In this document: positions 40,662-48,868 of the stretch, piece after piece
Position numbering within the stretch: position 1 is the first letter of the stretch
How the letters are laid out: each line of letters starts with the position of its first letter
Assembly: GCF_003243465.1 (NCBI RefSeq)
Contig: NZ_QFQZ01000012.1
Location: 8,815-72,814, forward strand
Reading direction: 5' to 3'
Source of the DNA: Caulobacter segnis
Lineage (GTDB): Bacteria > Pseudomonadota > Alphaproteobacteria > Caulobacterales > Caulobacteraceae
Length of the DNA: 64,000 bases
Made by a program: the position numbers and the translations under genes
Notes under the pieces: generated by a model
What the model was told of the DNA's origin: nothing
Seen by the model: only the letters and a program-made list of their open reading frames with translations
Database searches by the model: none

Positions 40662-42944
40662 ATGGCCAAACTTCGCCCGCCCAAGACCTTCAAGCCTCGC
40701 CCGCCGGCCGGCCTGCCCGATCGTGAGACGCTGCTGGCGTTCCTGCGCGACGCCGGCGAGACCGGCAAGGCCGACATCGCCCGGCACTTCGGCCTGAAGG
40801 GCGCCGATCGCCGGGCCCTGCGCGAGATGATCCGCGAGCTGGAAGCGCAAGGCGCGCTGGCCAAGCGCGGCCGCAAGGGCTTCGCCGAGGCCGGCTCCCT
40901 GCCCCCCGTCGGCGTGGCCGACGTGGTCGAGCGCGACAGCGACGGCGAGCTCTATGTCAAGCTCACCAAGTCCGACGACGACGTGCCGAATGTGCGCCTG
41001 GCGCCTGGCAAGGGCGAGGCCGCCGGCGGCGCGCCGGGCCTGGGCGACCGCCTGCTGGTCCGCTTCGAACGGCTGGAGACCGGCGAGTTCGAGGCGCGCC
41101 TGATCAAGAAGCTGGGCCAGAGCGCTCACAAGATCCTGGGCGTGATCCGCAAGCACCGCCGCGAGGTCCGCGTCGAGCCGGTCGACCGCAAGTCCAAGGA
41201 AAGCCTGGTCCTCGATCCCAGCGTCGCCCACGACTTCAAGGACGGCGACCTGGTCGTCGCCCAGGTCGGCACGCACGGCGGCCGCTACGGACCCAAGCCC
41301 GGCAAGGTGCTGGAGGTGGTCGGGACCGAGAACGATCCCCGCGCCGCCTCGCTGATCGCCATCCACAGCCACGGCATCCCGACCGGCTTCTCTGAGGAGG
41401 CCGAACAGGAGGCCAAGGCCGCCGTCGAGCCGACCCTGTCGGGCCGCGACGACCTGCGCGACCTGCCGTTCGTGACCATCGACCCGGTGGACGCCCGCGA
41501 CCACGACGACGCCGTCTACGCCCACCCTGATCCGGACGCCACGAACGTCGGCGGCTGGATCGTCTGGGTCGCGATCGCTGACGTCGCGGCCTATGTGCGC
41601 CCTGGCTCGGCCCTGGACCGCGACGCGCGCGAGAAGGGCAACAGCGTCTACTTCCCCGACCGGGTGGAGCCGATGCTGCCCGAAACCCTGTCGAACGGCC
41701 TGTGCTCGCTGCGCGAGGGCGAGAACCGCGCCACACTGGCGGTGCGGATGGTGTTCGACAAGTCGGGCCGGAAGAAGGGCCACAAGTTCGTGCGCGGCCT
41801 GATGCGCTCGGCGGCCAAGCTCTCCTACGAGCAGGCCCAGGCCGCCATCGACGGCCAACCCGACGACAAGACCGGTCCGCTGCTTGACCCCATCCTCAAG
41901 CCCCTCTGGGCCGCCTATCATACGATGAAGATCGGCCGCGAGGCGCGCTCGCCGCTGGCCATCGAGAGCGACGAGCGCCGGATCATCATCCGCGAAGGCG
42001 AGATCGCCTCGATCACCAAGCGCGCCGCCCTCGAAGCCCACAAGCTGATCGAGGAGATGATGGTGCAGGCCAATGTCTGCGCCGCCGAGAGCCTGGAGGC
42101 CAGGCGATCGCCCCTGATCTACCGGGTGCACGACACGCCGAGCCTGGAGAAGGTGCAGAATCTGGCCGACTTCCTGCAGACCCTGGAGATCCGCTGGAGC
42201 AAGGGCGAGGCACCGCAAACCTCGCGGTTCAACAAGCTCTTGGACGAGACGCGCGAGAGCCCGAACGCGGCGATCATCAACGAGGTGGTCCTGCGCACCC
42301 AGATGCAGGCCCACTACAGCAGCGAGAACATCGGCCACTTCGGCCTGAACCTCGCCAAGTACGCCCACTTCACCAGCCCGATCCGCCGCTATGCCGACCT
42401 GATCGTGCATCGGGGCCTGATCCGGGCGCTCGGGCTCGGGACCGACGGCCTGACCGACCAGGACATCGCCCAGATCAAGGACACGGCCGAGGTCATCACC
42501 CACGCCGAGCGCCGGGCCATGGCCGCCGAGCGCGACGCCACCGACCGCTACATCGCCGCCTTCCTGGCCGATCGCGTGGGTGCGACCTTCGAGGGTCGGA
42601 TCACCGGCGTCACCCGCTTTGGCCTGTTCATCAAGCTGACCGACACCGGGGCCGACGGACTCGTGCCGGTTTCCAGCCTGGGCGCGGAGTTCTTCGTCCA
42701 CGACGACAAGATGCACGCCCTGGTCGGCGAACGGACGGGCAAGCGCTGGCCTCTGGGCCTCTCCGTCGAGGTCAAGCTGGTCGAGGCGACGCCGGTCACG
42801 GGCGGCCTGCTGTTCGAAATGCTCAGCGATCCGCTGCCGCCCGACCCGAAGGCGCCGCGCCCACGGCTCGGCGCGCGTCGGCAAGCGGCGGTGAAGCCGC
42901 GCGGCGGGTTGCCCAAGGGCGTCCGGCGCGGGAAGCGGCGGTAG
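40662..42944 (+). CDS. rnr: Ribonuclease R
   Basis: A processive 3'-5' exoribonuclease that degrades structured RNA. The 760-aa protein has an N-terminal winged-helix (RETLLAFLRDAGETGKADIA), cold-shock-like domains, the RNB catalytic domain with FVTIDPVDARDHDDAVYA, and KYAHFTSPIRRYADLIVHRG. An S1 domain follows (TFEGRITGVTRFGLFIKLTD), then a basic tail (RLGARRQAAVKPRGGLPKGV). The ATG follows aaggcagggc. Confidence 0.97.
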   Translation: MAKLRPPKTFKPRPPAGLPDRETLLAFLRDAGETGKADIARHFGLKGADRRALREMIRELEAQGALAKRGRKGFAEAGSLPPVGVADVVERDSDGELYVKLTKSDDDVPNVRLAPGKGEAAGGAPGLGDRLLVRFERLETGEFEARLIKKLGQSAHKILGVIRKHRREVRVEPVDRKSKESLVLDPSVAHDFKDGDLVVAQVGTHGGRYGPKPGKVLEVVGTENDPRAASLIAIHSHGIPTGFSEEAEQEAKAAVEPTLSGRDDLRDLPFVTIDPVDARDHDDAVYAHPDPDATNVGGWIVWVAIADVAAYVRPGSALDRDAREKGNSVYFPDRVEPMLPETLSNGLCSLREGENRATLAVRMVFDKSGRKKGHKFVRGLMRSAAKLSYEQAQAAIDGQPDDKTGPLLDPILKPLWAAYHTMKIGREARSPLAIESDERRIIIREGEIASITKRAALEAHKLIEEMMVQANVCAAESLEARRSPLIYRVHDTPSLEKVQNLADFLQTLEIRWSKGEAPQTSRFNKLLDETRESPNAAIINEVVLRTQMQAHYSSENIGHFGLNLAKYAHFTSPIRRYADLIVHRGLIRALGLGTDGLTDQDIAQIKDTAEVITHAERRAMAAERDATDRYIAAFLADRVGATFEGRITGVTRFGLFIKLTDTGADGLVPVSSLGAEFFVHDDKMHALVGERTGKRWPLGLSVEVKLVEATPVTGGLLFEMLSDPLPPDPKAPRPRLGARRQAAVKPRGGLPKGVRRGKRR

Positions 42945-42960
42945 AGCTCAAAACGGAATC

Positions 42961-43070
42961 TGCTCCTCCGTTGGGGGAGCTGTCGGCGAAGCCGACTGAG
43001 GGGCGTCGCCGGCTTAGGCCGAGCAGCCCCCTCCGGCCCCCTGGGCCACCTCCCCCGGAGGGGGAGGAGA
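42961..43070. repeat. Family A intergenic repeat, copy 3
   Basis: TGCTCCTCCGTTGGGGGAGC at the left, CCTCCCCCGGAGGGGGAGGA at the right, and GGCGAAGCCGACTGAGGGGC in the middle. The outer inverted ends are the same as in copy 1. It separates the convergent rnr and esterase genes. Confidence 0.8.
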
Positions 43071-43071
43071 A

Positions 43072-44094
43072 CTACGGCGCTGATCTAATCGCCGCCTCGA
43101 GCTTGTCGGCCATCATCCGCTGATCCCCCGCCGACGGATGCGCGTGGCACGCCGTGCGCTCCATTCCCGTGATCCGCACCGCCGTCGCGCCGGTCCGGCC
43201 GGCGACCTCGGCGACATCGTCGACAAAGGTGTCGCCCTGGATCAGGAAGAAGCGCGCGCCGGGGCGGCTGGCCTTCAGCCCTTCGATGAAGGCGACGTAG
43301 CGATCACGGTAATCCCGCCGCAGCGCCGCTTCGCCGGGCCAGGCCTCGCCCGCGTGGAGAGCGGTCGAGAAGTCGTTGGTGCCCAGGCCGATGACCACGA
43401 TCTCCGGCTTCCACGGATCGTTGGCGGCCAGGCGCGGCTCGGCTTGGCCGGCGATCAGCCGGGGAAACAATACCGGCAGCGGCTCGCCGGGGGCGATGCC
43501 GTTGTAGTTGCGCACGACGCCCCGGCCCGAGAACGCCTCGATCCGGTAGTCCGCATCCAGCCGCGCGGCCAGGATCGGCCCGAACGCCAGACTGGTGTCG
43601 GTCAGGTCGTGAACCTGTTGCTCGGTGCAGTCGCGGCTGGCCGACCGCACGCCGTAGCCGACCGTGTGGGAGTCGCCGATGAACTCGATGCGGTGAGGCC
43701 GCGCCGGCGCCGGAAGAGCCTTGCCGCCCTTGCCGACGAAGAAGCCTTCGAAGCGCGACGAGCCGCTCTGGCTCTCGGTCAGCTTGTCCAGTCGCACGAC
43801 GTGCGCGCCCGGGCCGAGACGATCCAGCGTCAGCCGCGTCGCGCCGGACTTGGTCAGCTCGGCCTTGCGCACGCCATCGACGCTGACCGCCAGATGCTCG
43901 CCGCCGGTGTCGACGGCGACCTCGACCGACGGGCCGGAAAAGCGTCCCTCGAAATAGACGCCCGGCCAGCCGAAATCGTAGCCGCCGCTCGGAGCCGACG
44001 CCACGCGGCCGCCAATATTCAAAGACAGCGCTGTCTGAGCCAGCGCGGGAGACGTGAGCGCCAGGGCGGCGGCGAGGGTCAGGGCAAAACGCAT
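43072..44094 (-). CDS. Secreted SGNH esterase, carbohydrate esterase family 2-like
   Basis: A 340-aa exported protein with a signal peptide (RFALTLAAALALTSPALAQ), an N-terminal beta-sandwich (about 20-125; VYFEGRFSGPSVEVAVD) and a C-terminal SGNH domain. The catalytic blocks are FIGDSHTVGYG (Ser), IVVIGLGTNDFS (Asn), and HAHPSAGDQRMMA (Asp/His). This two-domain order is that of CE2 acetylesterases, which deacetylate xylan or other plant polysaccharides; a role in feeding on plant-derived sugars suits Caulobacter. Confidence 0.87.
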   Translation of the reverse strand: MRFALTLAAALALTSPALAQTALSLNIGGRVASAPSGGYDFGWPGVYFEGRFSGPSVEVAVDTGGEHLAVSVDGVRKAELTKSGATRLTLDRLGPGAHVVRLDKLTESQSGSSRFEGFFVGKGGKALPAPARPHRIEFIGDSHTVGYGVRSASRDCTEQQVHDLTDTSLAFGPILAARLDADYRIEAFSGRGVVRNYNGIAPGEPLPVLFPRLIAGQAEPRLAANDPWKPEIVVIGLGTNDFSTALHAGEAWPGEAALRRDYRDRYVAFIEGLKASRPGARFFLIQGDTFVDDVAEVAGRTGATAVRITGMERTACHAHPSAGDQRMMADKLEAAIRSAP

Positions 44095-44180
44095 GGCGGC
44101 TTCATGCCATGCCGTCCAAACCTATGCCAGACTTGATCTAGGCTGCTGCGAGGCGGCGCGAACTTGGTTATGTCCGTTCC

Positions 44181-45341
44181 ATGCGCGCCGAGATCGAACC
44201 CTTCCACGCCATCGCCATCAGCCGCCTGGCCCACCAGCTGAAGATGGAGGGCCGGTCGATCATCCACATGGAGTTCGGCCAGCCCTCGACCGGCGCCCCC
44301 AGCAAGGCGATCGCCAAGGCGCACGAGATCCTCGACGCCGAGGCCATGGGCTATTGGGAAAGCCCGCTGCTGCGCGAGAAGATCGCCCAGCGCTACCAGA
44401 CGCTCTATGGCGTGACGGTCGAGCCCGAGCGGATCGTCCTGACCTGCGGCGCATCGCCGGCGCTGGTGTTGGCGCTGTCCAGCGCGTTCCAGCCTGGCGA
44501 CCGCATCGCCATCGCCCGCCCCGGCTATGTCGCCTATCGCAACACCATCAAGGCGCTGCACCTGACGCCCGTCGAGATCGCCTGCGGGCCGGAAGACCGC
44601 TTCCAGCTGACCGCCAAGCATCTGGCCGAACTGGATCAAGCCCCGGCCGGCGTCATCGTCGCCAGCCCCGCCAACCCGACCGGAACGATCATCACGCCCG
44701 AGGAGCTGGAAGCGATCGCCAAGGTCTGCCGCGAGCGGGGCATCCGGATCATCAGCGACGAGATCTATCACGGCCTGACCTATGCCGGCCGCACGCCCTC
44801 GATGCTGGAGTTCACGCCCGACGCCTTGATCGTCAACAGCTTCAGCAAGTACTTCAGCATGGCCGGCTGGCGGCTGGGCTGGCTGCTGACGCCGGCGGGC
44901 GAGGACCTGGAGCGCGCGCGCGCCTATGTTGGCAACCTGTTCCTGACCGCTCCGTCCCTGGCCCAGCACGCGGGCCTCGCCGCCATGGACTGCATCGAGG
45001 AGCTGGAAGGCCACATCGCCGTCTATCGTCGCAATCGCGAGCTGATGCTGGAGGCGCTACCGGCGCTGGGCCTGCAGCAGATCGCTCCGCCCGACGGGGC
45101 CTTCTACATCTGGGCCGACATCGGCCACCTGACGGACGACTCGCTGAGCTTCTGCAAGGACCTGCTGCGCGACACCGGCGTCTGCACGGCGCCCGGCGTC
45201 GACTTCGACCCGGTCGAGGGCCATCGCTTCATTCGTTTCAGCTTCGCGGTCTCCACGGCCGAGGTCGAGGAGGCCCTGCGCCGGATCACGCCTTGGTTTT
45301 CCGCTCGAGCCGCCAATCCAGGCCCATCGCCAGGAAGGTGA
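44181..45341 (+). CDS. Class I/II PLP-dependent aminotransferase
   Basis: The 386-aa fold type I aminotransferase shows ILTCGASPALVLALSSAFQP, VASPANPTGTIITPEEL, IISDEIYHGLTYAG and the PLP Lys in NSFSKYFSMAGWRLGWLL, with the C-terminal Arg in HRFIRFSFAVS. The family includes aspartate and aromatic amino-acid aminotransferases, and the substrate cannot be read from the sequence. Its 3' end overlaps the convergent channel gene by 56 bp. Confidence 0.93.
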   Translation: MRAEIEPFHAIAISRLAHQLKMEGRSIIHMEFGQPSTGAPSKAIAKAHEILDAEAMGYWESPLLREKIAQRYQTLYGVTVEPERIVLTCGASPALVLALSSAFQPGDRIAIARPGYVAYRNTIKALHLTPVEIACGPEDRFQLTAKHLAELDQAPAGVIVASPANPTGTIITPEELEAIAKVCRERGIRIISDEIYHGLTYAGRTPSMLEFTPDALIVNSFSKYFSMAGWRLGWLLTPAGEDLERARAYVGNLFLTAPSLAQHAGLAAMDCIEELEGHIAVYRRNRELMLEALPALGLQQIAPPDGAFYIWADIGHLTDDSLSFCKDLLRDTGVCTAPGVDFDPVEGHRFIRFSFAVSTAEVEEALRRITPWFSARAANPGPSPGR

Positions 45342-45732
45342 AAGATCCGGACCAGCCGATCAGGATCAGGCCGGCCAGCGGCTCCAGGCTGGCGATCAGC
45401 CGCAGGGCGCCGACCGGATAGACGTCGCCAACCCCTTGGGTGGTGAAGGTCTCGATCGAAAAGAAGAACAGCTGGCTGGCGGTCATCGCCGAGACGCCCA
45501 CGAACGCGCCCAGGTTCAGCAAGCGGTCGCCGACCCAATAGCCGACCGCGAACAGCCCGGCCTCGACGACGTGGGCGATGATCAGGCCGAAGATCACCAG
45601 CAGGATCTTCAGCTGCGGCGAGAGCGCTTTCGCCGCCTGTCCGGCGGACAGAAGCCGCAGCGCCTCGTAATGGACCATCACCGCCGCAAAGATCAGGACC
45701 AGCGCCAGGGCGAAGGCGTAGAGCTCGGTCAT
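45286..45732 (-). CDS. Two-segment ion channel, K+ channel-like with atypical filter
   Basis: Starts at ATG 45,732 (gagggagaaatc upstream); a longer frame to 45,783 lacks a good site. The 148-aa protein has an N-terminal hydrophobic helix (YAFALALVLIFAAVMVHYEA), further hydrophobic segments, a pore helix and filter ETFTTQGVGDVYPVG, and a last membrane helix (LAGLILIGWSGSFTFLAM). The filter reads TQGVGD rather than TVGYGD, as in some small bacterial channels of this family. It is convergent with and overlaps the aminotransferase gene by 56 bp. Confidence 0.8.
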   Translation of the reverse strand: MTELYAFALALVLIFAAVMVHYEALRLLSAGQAAKALSPQLKILLVIFGLIIAHVVEAGLFAVGYWVGDRLLNLGAFVGVSAMTASQLFFFSIETFTTQGVGDVYPVGALRLIASLEPLAGLILIGWSGSFTFLAMGLDWRLERKTKA

Positions 45733-45832
45733 GATTTCTCCCTCGCGAGGCGTGACAGCCGCGCCCTGGTCTAACCCGATCAATCGGGCTCAAGTTTGAT
45801 CGTGCGCCGGGGCCCGTGACGCGCGGCGCGCC

Positions 45833-47128
45833 CTATTTCCGCGCCAGATAGTCCAGCGCCATGAAGGCCTCGGCCTTCACGCCGGTCTCGAACACCGCTT
45901 CATCGACATCGAAGTAGGGCGAGTGGTTGGCGGGCGCCGTCGCGGCCGGCACGTCGGCCTTGCGGCCTCCGAGTTGCACGAACACGGCCGGCACCTTTTC
46001 GGCGTACATCGAGAAATCTTCGGCCCCGGTGACGAGGGCGGCGTTGTCGTCGACCTTGCTGGACGCCTTCAGCAGCGAAGCCTTCACCCACTTCGAGAGC
46101 TCGGGATTGTTGTAGGTCACCGGATAGGGCTGGGTGAAGGCGACCTCGGCCTTGGCTCCGTAGCGGTCGCCTATGGACGTCACGGCCTTGGTGATCTTGT
46201 CGATCAACTGCGCCTTTCGCTCCGGCGAGAAGGTCCGCATCGTGCCCTGCATCGACAGGTCCTCGGGGATGATGTTCTGACGCAGGCCCATATTGATCAC
46301 AGCCAGGGTCACGACCGAGGGCTGGGCGCCGACGTCCACCTGGCGGGCGGCGATCTGGTTCATGGCCTGGATGATGTCTGCGGCGACGCTGGCCATGTCG
46401 ACGCCGGCCCAGGGCCGCGCCCCGTGGGTCTGCTTGCCCTTCACCGTGATCGTGATGCGGTCCGAGCCGGCATAGAAGCCCTCCGGCCGGTAGTTCAGCT
46501 GGTGAGCGTCGCCGGGGCCGATGTGGACGCCGAAGATCGCGTCGACCTTGGGATTGTCCAGCGCCCCGTCGCGGATCATCAGCTTGGCGCCGCCTTCCTC
46601 GCCAGCCTGAGGCCCCTCCTCGGCCGGCTGGAAGACGAACACCACGGCCCCCTGGATGTCCTTCTTCATCCCGGCCAGCACCGTGGCGGTCCCCAGCAGC
46701 ATGGCGACGTGGGTGTCGTGGCCGCAGGCGTGCATGACCGGTACGGTCTTGCCTTCCCAGGTCGCGGTGGCCTTGGAGGCGAACGGCAGGCCGGTCTTCT
46801 CGGCGACCGGCAGGGCGTCCATGTCGGCGCGCAGGGCCACGACCTTGCCCGGCTTGCCGCCGCGCAGGATCCCGACGACCCCGGTCTTGCCGACGTTCTC
46901 GCGGACCTCCAGGCCCAGCGCCTTCAGTTCCTTGGCGATCAGGGCCGAGGTGCGGACCTCCTGGTTGCCGAGCTCCGGGTGCTCGTGGATGTCGCGCCGC
47001 CAGGCCACGACCTTGGGCTGGACGGCCTTGGCCGCCGCGGCGACCTGGGCTGGCGTCGGCGCGGCCATCGCCGGCGCGCCGAAGGCCAGGCCGGCGGCCA
47101 GCGCCAGCGTCGAAATCCGTCCGATCAT
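45833..47128 (-). CDS. Exported M20 amidohydrolase (N-acyl-amino acid type)
   Basis: The start at 47,128 opens a signal peptide (STLALAAGLAFGAPAMA). The 431-aa metallopeptidase/amidohydrolase has RRDIHEHPELGNQE, HACGHDTHVAMLLG and PAEEGPQAGEEGGAKL, the metal and catalytic residues of the M20D (IAA-amino-acid hydrolase/hippurate hydrolase) group. It probably cleaves N-acyl amino acids in the periplasm. Longer in-frame extensions run into a family C repeat and are rejected. Confidence 0.92.
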   Translation of the reverse strand: MIGRISTLALAAGLAFGAPAMAAPTPAQVAAAAKAVQPKVVAWRRDIHEHPELGNQEVRTSALIAKELKALGLEVRENVGKTGVVGILRGGKPGKVVALRADMDALPVAEKTGLPFASKATATWEGKTVPVMHACGHDTHVAMLLGTATVLAGMKKDIQGAVVFVFQPAEEGPQAGEEGGAKLMIRDGALDNPKVDAIFGVHIGPGDAHQLNYRPEGFYAGSDRITITVKGKQTHGARPWAGVDMASVAADIIQAMNQIAARQVDVGAQPSVVTLAVINMGLRQNIIPEDLSMQGTMRTFSPERKAQLIDKITKAVTSIGDRYGAKAEVAFTQPYPVTYNNPELSKWVKASLLKASSKVDDNAALVTGAEDFSMYAEKVPAVFVQLGGRKADVPAATAPANHSPYFDVDEAVFETGVKAEAFMALDYLARK

Positions 47129-47217
47129 CGCAGAGCCCCTCAAGAATGCGTCCCGAGCTTGCGTCGCGTCGCCGCGCACGGTCAAGCCGAGCGCCTCTGC
47201 AAGCTTTCCTAACACGG

Positions 47218-47352
47218 CCTTCCTCGCCCTTGTGGCGAGGACCCATGCATCGGCTTGGCTCGGCTTGATCAGAACAAGCCGCCGGCGAGAGCGCGCAACG
47301 AGCGGGTCCACCGCTGCTGAACGATGGGTCCTGGGCACAAGGCCCAGGAAGG
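47218..47352. repeat. Family C palindromic repeat, copy 1
   Basis: The 135-bp element starts CCTTCCTCGCCCTTGTGGCG, then AGGACCCA, and ends TGGGTCCTGGGCACAAGGCC followed by CAGGAAGG. The two ends are inverted and imperfect; a second copy lies at 54,060-54,195. It is placed between the divergent amidohydrolase and Nudix genes. Confidence 0.85.
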
Positions 47353-47432
47353 CGGAATGGAAATGCGAATGAGATATCGGGTTGACCCAATGTCCGCCTT
47401 TCCCACCGGCGCAAACCATCTAACCTTCCCCC

Positions 47433-48161
47433 ATGAGCCTGCCGCCGATCGACGCCAAATTCGACACGATCAACGACGGCGCCGTGCGCGAGACCGGCGC
47501 GGCGCTGAGGCCCAAGCACGCGGCGACCCTGATCATCGTGCGCACCGACGGGTCCCAGCCGCGCCTGCTGATGGGCCGCCGCAATCACGGCCACGCCTTC
47601 ATGCCCGACAAGTGGGTGTTTCCGGGCGGCCGGGTCGATCGCACCGACTACGACGCGCCCAGCGCCAGCGAACTCTCGCCCGAGGTCGCCACGCGCCTGG
47701 AGCAGGACCCTCGCCATCCCAAGCCGACACGCCTGGCCCGCGCCCTGGCCTTGGCGGCGGTGCGGGAAACCTTCGAGGAGACGGGCCTGCTGCTGGCCAG
47801 GCCGGCGCCCGAGCGGCCCGGCGCGGGGCCGTGGCGGCCGTTTCTGGCCCAGGGCGCCCTGCCCGACCTGGCGCCGCTGAGCTTCGTGGCCCGGGCCATC
47901 ACCCCGCCCTATCGGCCGCGCCGGTTCGACGCCCGATTCTTCATGGCTCCGGCCGAGGCCCTGCTGTCCCTGGACCGCCGCCCCGACTGCGGCGAGCTGG
48001 ACGAGATCGCCTGGGTGGATTTCGAGGAGGCCATGGCGCTGGATTTGCCCAACATCACCCGGTTCGTCGTGCACGAGGTGGGCCAGAGGCTCGCCGAGGC
48101 TGGACGGCCCGCGCCGTTCATGCGCTTCCTGAACGGCAAGCGTCATCTGACGCATCTCTAG
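47433..48161 (+). CDS. Nudix hydrolase with an insertion in the Nudix box
   Basis: The 242-aa protein has the Nudix elements split: FPGGRVDRTDYDAPSASELS, then about 35 extra residues, then LAAVRETFEETGLLLA. This split is typical of the NUDT8/NUDT19-like group that acts on CoA or acyl-CoA and similar nucleotides. The C-terminal domain has LSFVARAITPPYRPRRFDAR and FVVHEVGQRLAE. The ATG follows cttcccccc, a weak site. Confidence 0.85.
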   Translation: MSLPPIDAKFDTINDGAVRETGAALRPKHAATLIIVRTDGSQPRLLMGRRNHGHAFMPDKWVFPGGRVDRTDYDAPSASELSPEVATRLEQDPRHPKPTRLARALALAAVRETFEETGLLLARPAPERPGAGPWRPFLAQGALPDLAPLSFVARAITPPYRPRRFDARFFMAPAEALLSLDRRPDCGELDEIAWVDFEEAMALDLPNITRFVVHEVGQRLAEAGRPAPFMRFLNGKRHLTHL

Positions 48162-48208
48162 GCTCATCACGGGGATCAGGGACTTTCGCCCAAAGCCGCG
48201 CGCGGCAA

Positions 48209-48236
48209 TTGACTTTGAGTCTCCGATGAGTATGTT
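48209..48236 (+). promoter_or_regulatory. Probable sigma-70-type promoter of rpmG
   Basis: TTGACT (48,209-48,214), a 16-bp spacer, and TATGTT (48,231-48,236), 58 bp upstream of the rpmG ATG. No other hexamer pair in the gap is as good. Confidence 0.55.
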
Positions 48237-48293
48237 CCGCGCCTCTCATTTCCAGCGCGCGGGAACCTGCGCGACCACCGCAGGGATTCGACC

Positions 48294-48461
48294 ATGGCCA
48301 AACCGGCTTCCATCAAGATCCGCCTGAACTCGACGGCGGACACCGGCTTCTTCTACGTGACCAAGAAGAACGCCCGCACCAAGACCGAAAAGATGGTGCT
48401 GAAGAAGTACGATCCGGTCATCCGCAAGCACGTCGAATTCCGCGAAGGCAAGATCAAGTAA
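48294..48461 (+). CDS. rpmG: 50S ribosomal protein L33
   Basis: A 55-aa protein of the large subunit. The sequence starts [20 protein letters not shown] and has [20 protein letters not shown], then [10 protein letters not shown], as in proteobacterial L33. The zinc-binding Cys pairs of C+ L33 forms are missing, so this is the C- type. The gene is short enough to be missed by a length cut-off. A strong terminator follows. Confidence 0.96.
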   Translation: MAKPASIKIRLNSTADTGFFYVTKKNARTKTEKMVLKKYDPVIRKHVEFREGKIK

Positions 48462-48490
48462 GATCGCCCTTCTGCGCTGAGACATGAAAA

Positions 48491-48519
48491 CGCCCGGCTA
48501 GCGATAGCCGGGCGTTTTT
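48491..48519 (+). terminator. Terminator of rpmG
   Basis: CGCCCGGCTA (48,491-48,500), loop GCGA, TAGCCGGGCG (48,505-48,514), then TTTTT. The A run on the left makes it usable for the convergent gene as well. Confidence 0.92.
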
Positions 48520-48544
48520 GTTTGGCTGCTTCGGTAAGGGGACG

Positions 48545-48787
48545 TCAGCCCGTCCAGACCCAGCGCAACAGCATGAAGCCGCCCCACACCAGGGTGAGCG
48601 CCAGCAGCACCGGGCCCAGGCACACCGCCACGAACGCCCCGATCATCGCCAGATTGGACAAGCCGCTGGCGGGTTGCCCGACGGCGAGCCCGCCCGCCAG
48701 GAAGAGGATTGCGCAGGTCGCCAGCCCCAGGAACAACCAGGGCCCCACGGACGCGCGCTTTCTGAAACCGAACTTCGACCTCGCCAC
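48545..48787 (-). CDS. Small two-segment membrane protein (80 aa)
   Basis: The basic N-terminus (ARSKFGFRKRASVG) is followed by two hydrophobic segments (PWLFLGLATCAILFLAGGLA and NLAMIGAFVAVCLGPVLLAL). The C-terminus is Trp-rich (FMLLRWVWTG). No family is recognised. It lies between rpmG and the alkaline phosphatase gene, 81 bp from the latter's stop. Confidence 0.7.
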   Translation of the reverse strand: MARSKFGFRKRASVGPWLFLGLATCAILFLAGGLAVGQPASGLSNLAMIGAFVAVCLGPVLLALTLVWGGFMLLRWVWTG

Positions 48788-48868
48788 CCCCGCCTCCCGT
48801 GAAGGATGTATTGGCGAGCATGCGCGTCGAAAGTGTCAGAAACGCTAAGAAACCGCTCTAAATCCGAC

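Noticed and set aside
40650..42884. Antisense frame of 744 codons opposite rnr
   Set aside because: Same GC-driven shadow of a real gene; rnr shows full family motifs and the antisense product does not.
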